DNA of 64,000 bases from Maylandia zebra. Lineage: Eukaryota; Chordata; Actinopteri; Cichliformes; Cichlidae. Below, piece by piece: positions 49,301 through 60,551 of this stretch. Under the pieces are notes generated by a model, which had not been told where the DNA came from, searched no databases, and worked only from the letters and a program-made list of their open reading frames with translations. Position 1 is the stretch's first letter. Every line of letters begins with the position of its first letter. The stretch covers positions 8,233,529-8,297,528 of the forward strand of contig NC_135185.1 in NCBI RefSeq assembly GCF_041146795.1, written 5' to 3'. The position numbers and the translations under genes were made by a program.

Positions 49301-50370
49301 AAAAAACTGTTATTCCAGGTTTTAAAATAAATGTGTGACCTCCGACCCCATGCTGAGAGAAATTACATTTGTGACTCCAGACTTGACAAAGTTCCCCTGA
49401 GAGTAGTGGAAGACAATAGAATAGTGTTTCACTGGCAGAGTAATGATTCCCCCTGTGGAGAGAAAACTAATCGTAATGTGTGAAATTAGAAAGCTGGAGT
49501 TCCTGTAGTTGCAGTTTAATAAGGAAAACTGAAAAAAAGTTAATATATATTTGCAGGAAATGAATGTGCCAAGACAACGAAACGTTTTTTTTCCTCATGT
49601 ACTTTGAGAGATATCAACTCAAAGCTGCGAGCGCAGTTACAATGAAGCATCATCTGTGGAATGTACTTTCACTTACTGCAGTTTTAAAACATTTATACTA
49701 TAAAACCTTTGTTGTAGTGCAGTAAGTGTCTTATAAACTAGTTAATGTTACAAATGTTCAAATTCCTCCGGTAATTTGTATCACTTTTAATGTTTTTAAC
49801 ACAGAGAAACATGTTCATGACACGATACTGTCACGCTAAGGGCGACCTTATCTTTAAACACATCCCTCGGGACCTTAAATAAGCAGTAAGCCTCTGAGAG
49901 TGAGCAACTAGCTCCACCTTCTGGTTTAAAATAAGCATATGCCAAGATTTAAGTTTGACTTGCTTTGATTTTGCTTCTTCTGTGCTAAAACTGTTTTATT
50001 TTTTATGACTCTAACAAACCTGTTTGCTGCTTTCACTTTCTTATTATCCTTTGACAAACTTAAGTTTGGTGTGAAAATAGTGTGAGAACTACAGTTTATT
50101 TAGCTGAGATATAACTATAAAAGTGCAGGTATAGGTGCAACAATGGACTTCAAACTCACTCAAGAAAATGGATTATTGCAACTGCAGCTCTTTCAGCAGT
50201 TCATTGCCCTGCATGTAGCAAAACAAGTGAAAGCTTTCTCTCCGCTTTAGCTTTAGCCTCTAGAAAAATAGGACAAAAGCAGAGTTTGTGCAATTCTAAC
50301 GAGCTTGAGTGTTTAGAAATGTTTCTCCGGGCTTCTTAAAGGGCATTCAAAGCTCTTCATTGGATTTTGG
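46381..50370. other. Gene-free stretch
   Basis: No recognised gene. A fragment near 46690-46760 (CCGGCCCCCGGGCC, then GTTTGACACCC) resembles the end of a common fish hAT-like repeat. A minus-strand frame of 62 codons near 48669-48857 is unassigned. Confidence 0.35.
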
Positions 50371-50379
50371 CTGCTTTTG

Positions 50380-50838
50380 TTCTGTTCTCTATCAAGAGGA
50401 TCCCACACTGCTTCAGTAATGCTGAGGTTCATGCTCTTGTGTTTTTATTGTATCGTATGCTTTTATTAAATTGTTGCCAGTTGGATGTTTTCAAGATAGT
50501 ATTGTATGTGGATCCAAATCCAGTGGTAATTAAATGCCATTAATTTTGGCAAGATCCCCAACACCACTGACTAAAATACCGCCCCAAACTATAACAGAGT
50601 CGCCAGCATGTTTTACATGGTACAACGCTGACTGTTGTACCACTCTCCAACCTCCTGCATACACACTGACAATGATTTGAATTTTAAAAAATCCAATATT
50701 GATTCATTCCATAAATCTGTTGCCACTGAATTTCAGTCCAGTTCTTGTGTAATTTGTAATAACTCTGCCTCTCCCTGTTTTCTTACCTTAAAATGGCTTT
50801 TTGAAGGCCACCCTTCCACTGAGACCATTTCTGATATG
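50380..50838 (-). pseudogene. Tc1-like remnant interrupted by a second Tc1 element
   Basis: The segment carries a degraded Tc1 pattern on the minus strand (for example, the region complementary to GGCTTTTTGAAGGCCACCCT near 50795-50815, and the preceding CAGCATGTTTTACATGGTAC). It stops where another Tc1 element begins at 50841. Confidence 0.5.
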
Positions 50839-50840
50839 TA

Positions 50841-51765
50841 CAGTGGCTTGCAAAAGTATTCGGCCCCCTTGAGCTTTTCCACATTTTGTCACATTACAGC
50901 CACAAACATGAATCAATGTTATTGGAATTCCACGTGAAAGACCAACACAAAGTGGTGCACACGTGAGAAGTGGAACGAAAATCATACATGATTCCAAACA
51001 TTTTTTACAAATAAATAACTGCAAAGTGGAGTGTGCGTAATTATTCAGCCCCCTTAGTCAATACTTTGTAGAACCACCTTTTGCTGCAGTTACAGCTGCC
51101 AGTCTTTTAGTGTCTGTCTCTACCAGCTTTGCACATCTACAGACTGAAATCTTTGCCCATTCTTCTTTGCAAAAAAACTCCAGCTCAGTCAGATTAGATG
51201 GACAGCGTTTGTGAACAGCAGTTTTCAGATCTTGCCACAGATTCTCGATTGGATTTAGATCTGGACTTTGACTGGGCCAGTCTAACACATGGATATGTTT
51301 TGTTTTAAACCATTCCATTGTTGCCCTGGCTTTATGTTTAGGGTCGTTGTCCTGCTGGAAGGTGAACCTCCGCCCCAGTCTCAAGTCTTTTGCAGACTCC
51401 AAGAGGTTTTCTTCCAAGACTGCCCTGTATTTGGCTCCATCCATCTTCCCATCAACTCTGACCAGCTTCCCTGTCCCTGCTGAAGAGAAGCACCCCGAGA
51501 GCATGATGCTGCCACCACCATATTTGACAGTGGGGATGGTGTGTTCAGAGTGATGTGCAGTGTTAGTTTTCTGCCACACATAGCATTTGCATTATGGCCA
51601 AAAAGTTCCATTTTGGTCTCGTCTGACCAGAGCAGCTTCTTCCACATGGCTTATGGCATACTGCAAACGGGGCTTCTTATGGTTTTCTGTTAACAATGGC
51701 TTTCTCCTTGCCACACGCTGGACCCTATTCAGCAGCAGCTTTAAAATGCTATTGAAAACAGCAGC
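50841..51765 (-). mobile_element. Tc1-like element, 5'-truncated, DD34E
   Basis: The left terminus CAGTGGCTTGCAAAAGTATT is preceded by TA (50839-50840). The minus-strand coding region carries FQQDNDPKHKA and PDLNPIENLW, with 34 residues between Asp and Glu. The right end, with the N-terminal DNA-binding part and the second inverted repeat, is missing. Confidence 0.85.
51058..51760 (-). pseudogene. Tc1 DD34E transposase, truncated and frameshifted
   Basis: The C-terminal 174 residues are open from 51579 to 51058 and hold the DDE motif. The preceding part (SDETKMELFGHNANAM, RRKPLLTENHKKPRLQYA) lies in a different frame, so there is at least one frameshift between ~51540 and 51580. The N-terminal helix-turn-helix is absent. 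Confidence 0.85.
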
Positions 51766-51995
51766 GTGTGTGTGTGAGTGAGTGCACAGATTAGGATCAA
51801 GGATTAGGGACAGATGTAAACCAGAAATCGAGATCCAATGTAATACGGCTGCCGTCCATCACAGCAGAAGAAAGGTCAGGGTTAGGGTCAAGTATAAGCA
51901 AGCCACGCCTTCATTACATCTTCATTGCAGTTTCTATTGGCCCAATATTTGATTGATGGCGCTGTTTTCCAATAGGAGAGCAGGAGGGAGCCCTC
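51766..51995 (+). promoter_or_regulatory. mavs promoter region with CCAAT boxes
   Basis: Two CCAAT-type motifs (inverted at 51936-51940 and direct at 51969-51973) lie just upstream of a probable 5'UTR exon. No clear interferon-response element was read. Confidence 0.4.
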
Positions 51996-51999
51996 GTGG

Positions 52000-52116
52000 G
52001 GGGGAACCGCTGAGCAGATGTGTGTGTGAGAAGACGAAGAGGACGCAGGTTTTTACTGAGTGCAGGAATCGCTGTAGAAAGGGAGTGACGAGCTGCAGGG
52101 ACACGAAAAAGTAAAG
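52000..52116 (+). other. mavs: mavs 5'UTR exon (probable)
   Basis: A GC-richer segment ending in GTAAAG|GTGAGC, a consensus donor at 52117. No ATG-initiated mavs coding frame is in it; the coding start is in the next exon. The 5' limit is inferred. Confidence 0.5.
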
Positions 52117-53082
52117 GTGAGCACTACATTATGTAACATTACGATTTATGAAGCTAAATTAATCGTGCTGCTCAACACGATGTTTTAGCTCTAATGTTAG
52201 CAATTCATTTTAGCTGGAGAGTGTCGTGTCTATCTAATTTCTTGTTGGCAGCAGTTGACTGTTATTTCCATTTAGTTAGCACATACTCGGTTATTTCAGA
52301 CAGGTTTCGATCATTTACAGGCAGGTGTCAGTCCTTTCTGTGTGATGTGGCTGTGTAGCCTTTTTAAATTTATTTGCAAACTTCGTGTCGCGAATTGTTT
52401 GACCCCCAAAGTAGATTTGAAAGTTTAACGTGATATTGCAGTAGCTGACACGCGGTCGTACGTGTAGTTTGTGTGCACCCTATTTCCTCCTTCCTGACCT
52501 TCTTTGGGTGTTTTCCTCCAAAACGGGTTGGAGCAGTTATTACCCAACAAACGTCTCAATGTCTTTCTTTCTTTCTTGTGACCTCTTTTTGTCTTGAGAG
52601 TTTTTATTGGACTAAAATAGCTGCGGTGGTAATATCTTACTGGACCAGAACTGTCTATGAAACTTGATCCTGAGACTTGGATATTGGCAAGAAATGACCT
52701 GCCACATTAGAGGTCATTCATTGGGCTCAGCTGTTCAGAATCTGTCCTTGTGTCAAGGTGCATTTTTGTGTCCTTCCTTGTCTTGTTAATCTACAATCTT
52801 TCCTCGCTTTATACTTAGACGCCAGCTTGGAAATAATGCACACTCTCAAAACTTCTTCCTGTTTAATCTTAAGGTTCAACACTTTGTCTACCTGTCAGGT
52901 AAACTATGTCCTCTGTGGGCTATTAAGACAGCCAGGAAGACTTTGCTCTTTGTTTGCTCCCCCTGACATCACTTCCGTTTTGAGCCACAGGCAGACTGCT
53001 TTTGCTGATGTCCCACATTTATTCAGAACTTTAGAGTCCCATATCTTTTTTTTTTTTTTTTTTTTTTAAAGCTAGCAGTGAC

Positions 53083-54074
53083 CAGTGTTGGTCAAGTTAC
53101 TTGAAAAAAGTAATCAGTAACTAATTACTGATTACTTCCACAAAAAGTAATCCCGTTACTTTACTGATTACTTATTTTCAAAAGTAATTAATTACTTAGT
53201 TACTTTTTAAAAACACGATTTACAACCTGAATAGGTGATAAAGCGATAGATCTTTCAGCCCAATTCTACTTTTTCTACATAATCCATCATACAAAATGTA
53301 ATCAAATAGAAAAATCTCTTTTTAAAACTTGTTTTATTAGTTTTAATCTTTTAACTTTATGCATCAAGCAAAAATTTAATTATATGCAACATTCTCTGAC
53401 TGGAAGAAATTAGTTTAACATTTAAACCTATTTTCTGCACATTCCAGCACATAAAATAAAATATTTTTTGTCTTTACACTCACTCTTTCAAATAGATGCA
53501 AGTAAAACACAGCAGAAAATAAATAAAGTCAAAGACTAGCGGTCCTGTTGCTCTATTTTCACCTGCAAAGCAGGACTGCGGTAGGCGGAGGTTTACCCTG
53601 GTGCAGGTGTGCCGCGGTCAGTTGAAGAATCCGCGAGTTTCTCTGTGAGTTTCCCATTACGTCGTAGCGCACTCGGTGCCTACTTGGAAGTTTAGGGTTT
53701 TTTTCGCTGTAAAAAGAAGTTTTCTTCCCACGCACGATGGACGCTAATGTTTTTGTCACTTTTTATGGAATCAAACTCAAAGTAAGGTCAGTACTTCCAC
53801 GCTTTAAATGCTGCACGGTCATACTCTCTCCCACAATCGATATGTGATCCATTGTTGATCTGCACACAGCTGCTGTCACTAACGGCGCACTCGCTTACGT
53901 CACTGTCATGAGACATTCTCGCAAAAAATCACGGTTTTAGTAACGCAGTAACGCAGCGTTCCTACGGGAAAGTAACGGTAATCTAATTACCGTTTTTGCA
54001 ATAGTAATCCCTTACTTTACTCGTTACTCGAAAAAAGTAATCAGATTACAGTAATGCGTTACTGCCCATCTCTG
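53083..54074. mobile_element. Non-autonomous hAT element in mavs intron 1 (992 bp)
   Basis: Starts CAGTGTTGGTCAAGTTAC and ends ACTGCCCATCTCTG, with exact 8-bp duplications GCAGTGAC at 53075-53082 and 54075-54082. The subterminal regions are packed with AGTAATCAGATTAC/GTAATCAG-type motifs in both orientations. No transposase remains. Confidence 0.88.
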
Positions 54075-54729
54075 GCAGTGACACTGATATTCTGTGAAAA
54101 TGACTCCCCCCCTCATAGCAGATGCTAATCTAGCTGTTTAGGTAAAAACAAATGAAAGGGCTTAAAGTGTATTCAACACAAATAAGTGATCCCAAGCCTT
54201 CATTTGACCCTAAAAATATGCAACCGTGTTTTAGAACAGGGGCTTAATACTGCACATTGGAAAGTCAGGTATTAAATCCTGCAGATGATTAATCAGTGAT
54301 TAGTGGAGCCTGCTTTCTTTCTTCTTACTCCAGGCGGCTGCAACCTTGATACTACGAGTGTATTATTCCCTTTGGGAGGTGATTTTTGGCTTTGTCAAGA
54401 CTAAAAGGAAAAAAGAGGTTTCTAAATGAAAGAAAAGCAATTTCCCTCCTTTGCTGCCCTTTGCTTGCATTTTCTCTTTCACTTTCACTTTCATTGGAAA
54501 AGAATCCCCTCACTGTGCTTTTCAATCCGGTTTCATGGTTTCACTTTTAGGGTACTTTCACACATCATTTGTAGTGAGGCTAAAAAAATAAAATATAAAA
54601 TGGTGTTATCTGACATTTTGAAATGTAGTAAAGTGTTTATCTGGGTGTGCAGCTGTAAATAGCTGTAGAATCTGAGAGTTGATAACAAAAGTAAACATTT
54701 GTAATATTTTTGCCCTTTGACTTTTCCAG

Positions 54730-54852
54730 ATGTCGTTCGCCAGTGACAAACTGTACGATGGATACATACGGCGGAATATGGCAATCATCGTTTCCAAGGT
54801 GAAACCGAGAGAAGTAATGATGCATCTGCCTTGCCTGACTGCTTACGACAGG
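54730..54852 (+). CDS. mavs: mavs coding exon 1 (CARD, first half)
   Basis: Encodes MSFASDKLYDGYIRRNMAII onward to CLTAYDR. It starts right after TTTTCCAG and ends AGG|GTATGT. The pattern (RRN.., LPCLTA.D) matches human MAVS CARD helices 1-3. Confidence 0.9.
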
Positions 54853-57800
54853 GTATGTTTCAGAAAGCTCTCAGACTAAGAATTTTGTTGTTCTGTTTAG
54901 ATGCACCCCAAGTATACTCAGTCTGATACCTTCTTTTCTGTATATTACCATGTTGTATAGCTACATGTGAACTGTGTTTAAATACAGTAGCCTGCATTTC
55001 TTTATTTAAATCAGAAAGTGTTCATTTAAACCAACCTATTATTTGCTGTCTTTAATGACTATTTAATGCTCCTATGGAAACACATCGAGCAGTACAAGCC
55101 TTGTTAGTTAGGCAACCCCAAAAAAGGCCTCAAACTATTTTGCTATTCCTTGCACGACTCTCACTGTAAAAATTACATTTGTTGTTTTGGTAAACACACT
55201 AGTGTCACTGATTAAATTAGCTTTGTGGTTGATTGGTTGGTTGTTTATTGATAACCGAACAGTAAAGGGCATTAGCACTGGTAAAGGCATATTTTAAAGA
55301 CTAAACTACTGATGATTTGTCTGTTATCTATTAAACTGAGTTTGTTTTCTCACTTGATCTATTTTTTAACAAATCTTAGGACGTCATTGAGGCAAAAACT
55401 GAGACAAGTGGGAATTATCAAGGCATGATGCTTCTTTTGGACTGCCTGAAAAGAAGAGAAAACTGGCCCGAGCAGTTCATTGAGGCGCTTGAGGCATGTG
55501 AGAAGAGAACCATTGCAGCGGACATCAGAGCAGAATACAACGCTCTAACAGATGTTAACAGTAAGTTGCCAAATAATTTACCCAGCACCGTACATGATAG
55601 TGTTGAAGTTTATGCAAGCAGTAACGGATACAGTCTTGGTACACACTTTTGACATGACAAAGCACACTTGTCAGTATTTATATAACAAAAACTAAGCTAT
55701 AGAGCAGAGGTAATGTGTGAATTACTAAGTAGCAAGTGTGAAAACCTCTACAAAAGCAGTTGATAAAGGCCATTTTTAAATCTGAAGCATTCAGGTATGT
55801 AACCAGTTCCCCAGAGGAAAGACATCAGCAATGATCCTGTTCCTGTCCAACAGTATGGGAACGGTTCAAAGTCATTTCTGAAGTTCTTCAGTGAAAACAC
55901 CTATTGACAAGTAGAAAACTGAAAAGTTGAATGCCTGCAAACCGCAGTAAACTGAAGTGACGCTGTGAAGAAGGGTGGAAGAACAATGTGAGAGACTGAT
56001 AGTCATACAGAAAGTAATAGAAGTTATTTCTGCAAAATGTTTTCACAAGCAATTTCTCCATTGTTGGCACCATTTTTATCAAATAAGTAATGACATGCTG
56101 TAATACATCCTGTGTTTTTGCTAATCTAGACCAGATTATTATTATTTTTTTTATGTCCTGGTTTGTTGGATTACTCAGCGTGCTGGAAATGACAGTTTGA
56201 ACTCAACCTTCTCCGAAACATAAACAGCTTGTGCAGATAATGCAAATATGTTTCAACCCAAACATGTTTACAGTCGCTCAGAAAAGTGATTATATATACA
56301 TTATTATACAACAAACATTACTCTGTTTGTTTAGATCCAAGACTAAAGTATATTGGATTCATCATTTGTAAACACTGCTTGGAAAACTGTTACAATTTAA
56401 ATGGATTCCTTTTTGAAGAACACTATGCAGAGCGTGTTGCATATAGAATAAATATATACATTTTCATTTTTAAAATGAAAATGTATATATATGTGTATAT
56501 GCAGCATCGCAGAGTTCATGACAAATTCATTTCTGTATAGTTTCACATTTAGGTAGTCCTTCAGGATTTCACAGAGATTTACTGATAGGATGTCATGAGA
56601 GATTTAAATAGCAGAACTGTTTCCTTTGCCCTAGATTCCAACCCCAGCTCCTCTCCAACGTCTGTTGTCACGGCACACGTCCACCCGGCACCATCTGCCG
56701 GTCATCTGCCCATTCCAGAGAGTGGTGATAACAGTCGGGATGCTCTAGCTCTGCCAGCTGTAGCTCCTGCAGCTCCTTCAGCTCCTCCAGCTCCCCCAGA
56801 GCCAGCTATCCAGGCCCCACCCTCTCCGAAAATTCCAACACTGCCACAAACCCCCCAGAGTGCTGCAGACCCAGGTCCCAAAGTTGTTTCCCCACCTGAG
56901 CCTGTCCCTGAGCCTCCAAAGTCAACACAGATTGAAGTGGCACATCCTCCATCAACACCTCCTGCTTCCCCCAAGACCACACACATTCGGGTGACATCCA
57001 CAGAGAGAGGAATTAATTTTCGCAAGGAGCCAGAGGAAAACTCTGAATCAGATATCCAAAATATTGCTGCTGGAGCTCAGGTGGGCTCTGGAGATGGTGC
57101 CATTACTGTCAACAGGGAAACCACTCCTCCACCACCACATCCAACTGAACACCATGAAGCCGATCCTCTCAGAAGCAGGATTACCAAAAAGAACAAGGAG
57201 CCAGAGAGTCCACCTGAAGCCCAGATCAACTCTGATGTGACTGATGGACCCTCTTTCTACACAAGGACCCCAGAGAAGCCTCCGGTCCAGGACAGCACTC
57301 CTCCATTGAACAAAAATCCTGATGCTGTCTCACAGCCTGAAGAGATTTCTGGGCCTCCTTCTACACAGGTGAATACTAAAATATGATCATTTTAAGACTT
57401 GAATAATGGCACCTCCTGCAACAGTGCTGTCTGATATTCACTTAACTTAGCTTGGTGCTTAAACCACCTTAGGCAGCATTTCGTTCAAAATGAGAAGCTT
57501 TACCTCTGTGGTTTCTTTGGGTGGTATACTCGGCATTTTTTTTCTCTCTTTTCTAGAGAAATTTCATTTCTATAAATATAAAGTTACATTAAATTAATTA
57601 TACTAAGAACAGTAATCTGTGGACAGAGAACATGCAAAGGGTTGCTACAATTGTTTCCAAATACATACAAAAATAACCTTTGCTAATAGTATTGCAGTAC
57701 GATTGTAGCCTTTTCTTCTTTTTGTAAGTAAGTAACTTTTTTTAATGATCCAACTACTGTATATTGTGTATATCCTTGAACCCTAAAAAGTATGTTGAAA

Positions 57801-58982
57801 AATGTGTAATTTTTTAAAGGGCCTTGCTAGTTCGACCTTTGTTGGGACATTACTGTATTTTCTGGCGAGTAAAAGTCTCCAGCTGACAGTCACTGGAAGG
57901 GCATAACACCACTGGACGTGTGCCATTAAGCCACATGCTCACATTACTGCAGGGTATACAAAAAAACTGGAAGGCACACACACAAAAACAATTTCTAGCA
58001 GTCTTATAGGCCTAGTCTTTCACAAGGCATCTTTTCATAAAACCCATCCTGCACATTTATTTGTAAACTTTTGGTAATGATGAGTTCATTCAAAATGTCA
58101 GAGAGGAAAATATTCTAGAATACAATTAAACGTGTACAAGTGAGAAAATCCGGTATAAAAGTTCTCCTGTATGACATGTAATATATTTAATGGAAACTTA
58201 AGTTAGCATTTTTGACAGTAGTATGTATTAGTGTTATTACCAGACCTCCATATAGGTGCTTTTAACGAACCTATAAGCTTTTACACATACCTGAAAGTTA
58301 GGACATTGAAAAATTGCAGTTTGGCAATAAAATTGACCTCTGTTATGAATTTCCCCCCCAGATTGTTGAAACTGCAGCTGAAGCCTCCCCCAGGCCTGGT
58401 ACTCCAGTGATGGAGGCCTCTCTTAATGATGATGTTTGTCTGAGCAAGCCAGGGCAACTCGTCAGCATCCAACCGCAAAATCAACCCAGTCCTACCATCC
58501 TCGCGTCCAGCTCAGAGCCGCAGCCCTACTCGGGCAACACTGAGCGTCTGGAAATAAGTGAAGCTCCACCGGATGACGTGTCCTCTTTCGACTCCACAGT
58601 TACTACAGTCACGCCACTGCCATGCCAGGAGACCGGCTTCGCTAATCTCAACCATAACGAACCTGAGGAGAACCAGTTTGAGTCGCCGTGTCAAAGCTTT
58701 GAAACACAGGAGCTGGTGATACATGCGTCCGGTGAGCCATCTATCCCTAACCTAGACGTCAATGATGAAACGGCCAAAGAAATCTCCTCGGCACCACCGT
58801 CATTCCCACATGCTGCTGCTGATTCTGGGAGTTTAAACACCACCTTCAAAGCAGGAGAAGAGCTAGCAGATACTTCAGCTCCGTGGACCTGTCTCAGCCA
58901 ATCACCTAACGCAAAGTACATTCTGGCCGCTGCAGGAGTGGGTGCCTGTGCAATGCTGATGGTGTGGAGGTTTAACAAATAA
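54730..58982 (+). CDS. mavs: Mitochondrial antiviral signalling protein (four coding exons)
   Basis: Coding exons 54730-54852, 55380-55560, 56635-57368 and 58362-58982 join in phase (0, 1, 0) into 552 residues; all junctions are GT/AG. The order of parts is that of MAVS: N-terminal CARD (~1-95), proline-rich middle (~103-346), and a C-terminal membrane anchor (YILAAAGVGACAMLMVW, ~532-548). Signalling motifs are readable: an LxIS motif (RLEIS, Ser412) for IRF3 docking; PxQxS/T sites PVQDS (318-322) and PCQET (433-437) for TRAF2/3; and PEENQF (447-452) for TRAF6, matching the human PEENEY site. MAVS sits on the outer mitochondrial membrane and polymerises through CARD when RIG-I/MDA5 sense RNA, leading to type I interferon. 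The ATG at 54730 directly follows the acceptor. Confidence 0.92.
55380..55560 (+). CDS. mavs: mavs coding exon 2 (CARD, second half)
   Basis: Encodes DVIEAKTETSGNYQGMMLLL, then DCLKRRENWPEQFIEALEAC and a helix to DVN. Acceptor AATCTTAG, donor A|GTAAGT (phase 1). Confidence 0.9.
55790..56110 (+). repeat. Tc1-like relic in mavs intron 3 (weak)
   Basis: A segment with CTGTGAAGAAGGGTGGAAGA and GAGAGACTGATAGTCATACA resembles the 3' transposase block of Tc1 elements (WAKIPP.. then ETD). Very degenerate. Confidence 0.35.
56635..57368 (+). CDS. mavs: mavs coding exon 3 (proline-rich region)
   Basis: 244 codons rich in P, S, T, A and E, with APSAPPAPPEPA-type repeats and the TRAF-type PVQDS site near the end. 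The exon ends CAG|GTGAAT in phase 0. Low-complexity linkers of this kind diverge fast in MAVS, so exact motifs matter more than overall similarity. Confidence 0.85.
58362..58982 (+). CDS. mavs: mavs last coding exon (LxIS, TRAF sites, membrane anchor)
   Basis: 206 codons after a TTCCCCCCCAG acceptor. Holds RLEIS (Ser412), PCQET, PEENQF and a hydrophobic tail anchor followed by WRFNK, then TAA. Confidence 0.9.
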   Translation: MVETAAEASPRPGTPVMEASLNDDVCLSKPGQLVSIQPQNQPSPTILASSSEPQPYSGNTERLEISEAPPDDVSSFDSTVTTVTPLPCQETGFANLNHNEPEENQFESPCQSFETQELVIHASGEPSIPNLDVNDETAKEISSAPPSFPHAAADSGSLNTTFKAGEELADTSAPWTCLSQSPNAKYILAAAGVGACAMLMVWRFNK

Positions 58983-59549
58983 GGGGATATAATACCTGGA
59001 ATGAAAGAGAAGATTAGACTTTAAGGCTTTTGAAAAGGATTTTAGGTGCCTTAATGAAATCACTGCCATGGGTTGGCATGAGGCAGCAGTTTAATAATTA
59101 CCTACAGTAATTACAGCTGGCTCTGCAGACCTTTGATCACGTCACTAATGACCATTCTGCTCTTAAGTTTGACATTTTATGTCTTTATTATTGAGTGAGG
59201 TTGACTATAGGGAACAAAAACTAAGTCTACCCTTACTATTCTAGTCGGGTCACTTCATAGAACTGGGTTACAATCTCAGGTTATTTATGCACTTGTGCGA
59301 TGCAAATGTGTGTTTTTTTAAAGGCGTGTATTAATCATTGTTTGCATGTTCTCTGACAAGCTAGATAAGACTGTTGGCTGTCATCCAGCATGAGTTAATG
59401 AATCAAGGACCTGAGTTTGGCTTGCTGGGGACTGTGGAGGCAGGAGTACCAGTAGTTCACCACAGTGTAAATTCTTTGTTTTCCCCTATTCATAGTGGGG
59501 AAATATGGCTTTAAATGTATTTATTTGTAAATATTTATATATATATGTG

Positions 59550-59562
59550 CTATATAGATACC
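59550..59562. repeat. 13-bp target-site duplication of the LINE (left)
   Basis: CTATATAGATACC, exact copy at 60552-60564. Confidence 0.88.
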
Positions 59563-60551
59563 ATCCATCTTCATCCGCTTTATCCGAGGCCGGGTCGCGG
59601 GGGCAGCAGCCTAAGCAGAGAGGCCCAGACCTCCCTCTCCCCAGCCACCTCCTCCAGTTTATCCGGGGGAACACCAAGGCGTTCCCAGGCCAGCCGAGAG
59701 ATATAATCTCTCCAGTGTGTCCTGGGTCTGCCCCGGGGCCTCCTCCCGGTGGGACATGCCTGGAACACCTCACCCAGGAGGCATCCTTGTCAGATGCCCG
59801 AACCACCTCAGCTGGCTCCTTTCGATGTGGAGGAGCAGCGGCTCTACTCTGAGCCCCTCCTGGATGGCCGAACTTCTCACCCTATCTCTAAGGGAGAGGC
59901 CAGCCAGCCTTCGGAGGAAGCTCATTTCTGCCGCTTGTATCCGCGATCTCGTTCTTTCGGTCACTACCCACAGCTCGTGGCCATAGGTGAGGGTAGGGAC
60001 GTAGATTGACCGGTAAATTGAGAGCTCCTTCTCCCATCACTCGCGAACAAGACCCCGAGATACTTGAACTCCTCCACTTGGGGCAGGAACTCGTCCCCGA
60101 CCCGGAGTGGGCACTCCACCCTTTTCCGGCTGAGAACCATGGCCTCAGATTTGGAGGTGCTGATCCTCATTCCCGCTGCTTCACGCTCTGCTGCGAACCG
60201 TTCCAGTGCAAGCTGTAGGCCCTCACCCGATGAAGCCAACAGAACCACATCATCTGCGAAGAGCAGAGATGAGATTCTGAGGCCACCAAAGTGAAAGCCC
60301 TCCGCCACTTGGCTGCGCCTAGAAATCCTGTCCATAAAAATGATGAACAAAATCGGTGACAAAGGGCAGCCCTGGCGGAGCCCATCACCCACCGGGAACG
60401 AGTCAGACTTACTGCTGGCATTGCGAACCAAGCTCCTGCAACGGTTGTACAGGGATCGAATGGCCCGTAGCAATGGGCCAGACACCCCATACTCCCGCAG
60501 CACCTCCCACAGGACACCCCGAGGGACACGGTCGAATGCCTTCTCCAAGTC
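59563..60551 (-). mobile_element. 5'-truncated non-LTR retrotransposon (LINE)
   Basis: Minus-strand reverse transcriptase from VPRGVLWEVL (60548) through FADDVVLLAS to the C-terminal segment ending LLRLLPPRPG. The order of parts is that of a common fish LINE whose clade I do not assign with confidence. A deletion and frameshift lie near 60020-60040 (ORF ends at ~59964), and another shift near 59768. Exact 13-bp duplications flank it, so it inserted by target-primed reverse transcription in the mavs 3' region, opposite to mavs. Confidence 0.9.
59964..60548 (-). pseudogene. LINE reverse transcriptase fragment
   Basis: About 194 codons with DGLRQGCPLSPILF and the FADDVVLLAS catalytic motif (the YADD-type core). 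Truncated at the 5' end and followed by a deletion. Confidence 0.9.

Noticed and set aside
56702..57025. Minus-strand glycine-rich frame inside mavs exon 3
   Set aside because: Mirror of proline-rich codons (CCN to NGG).
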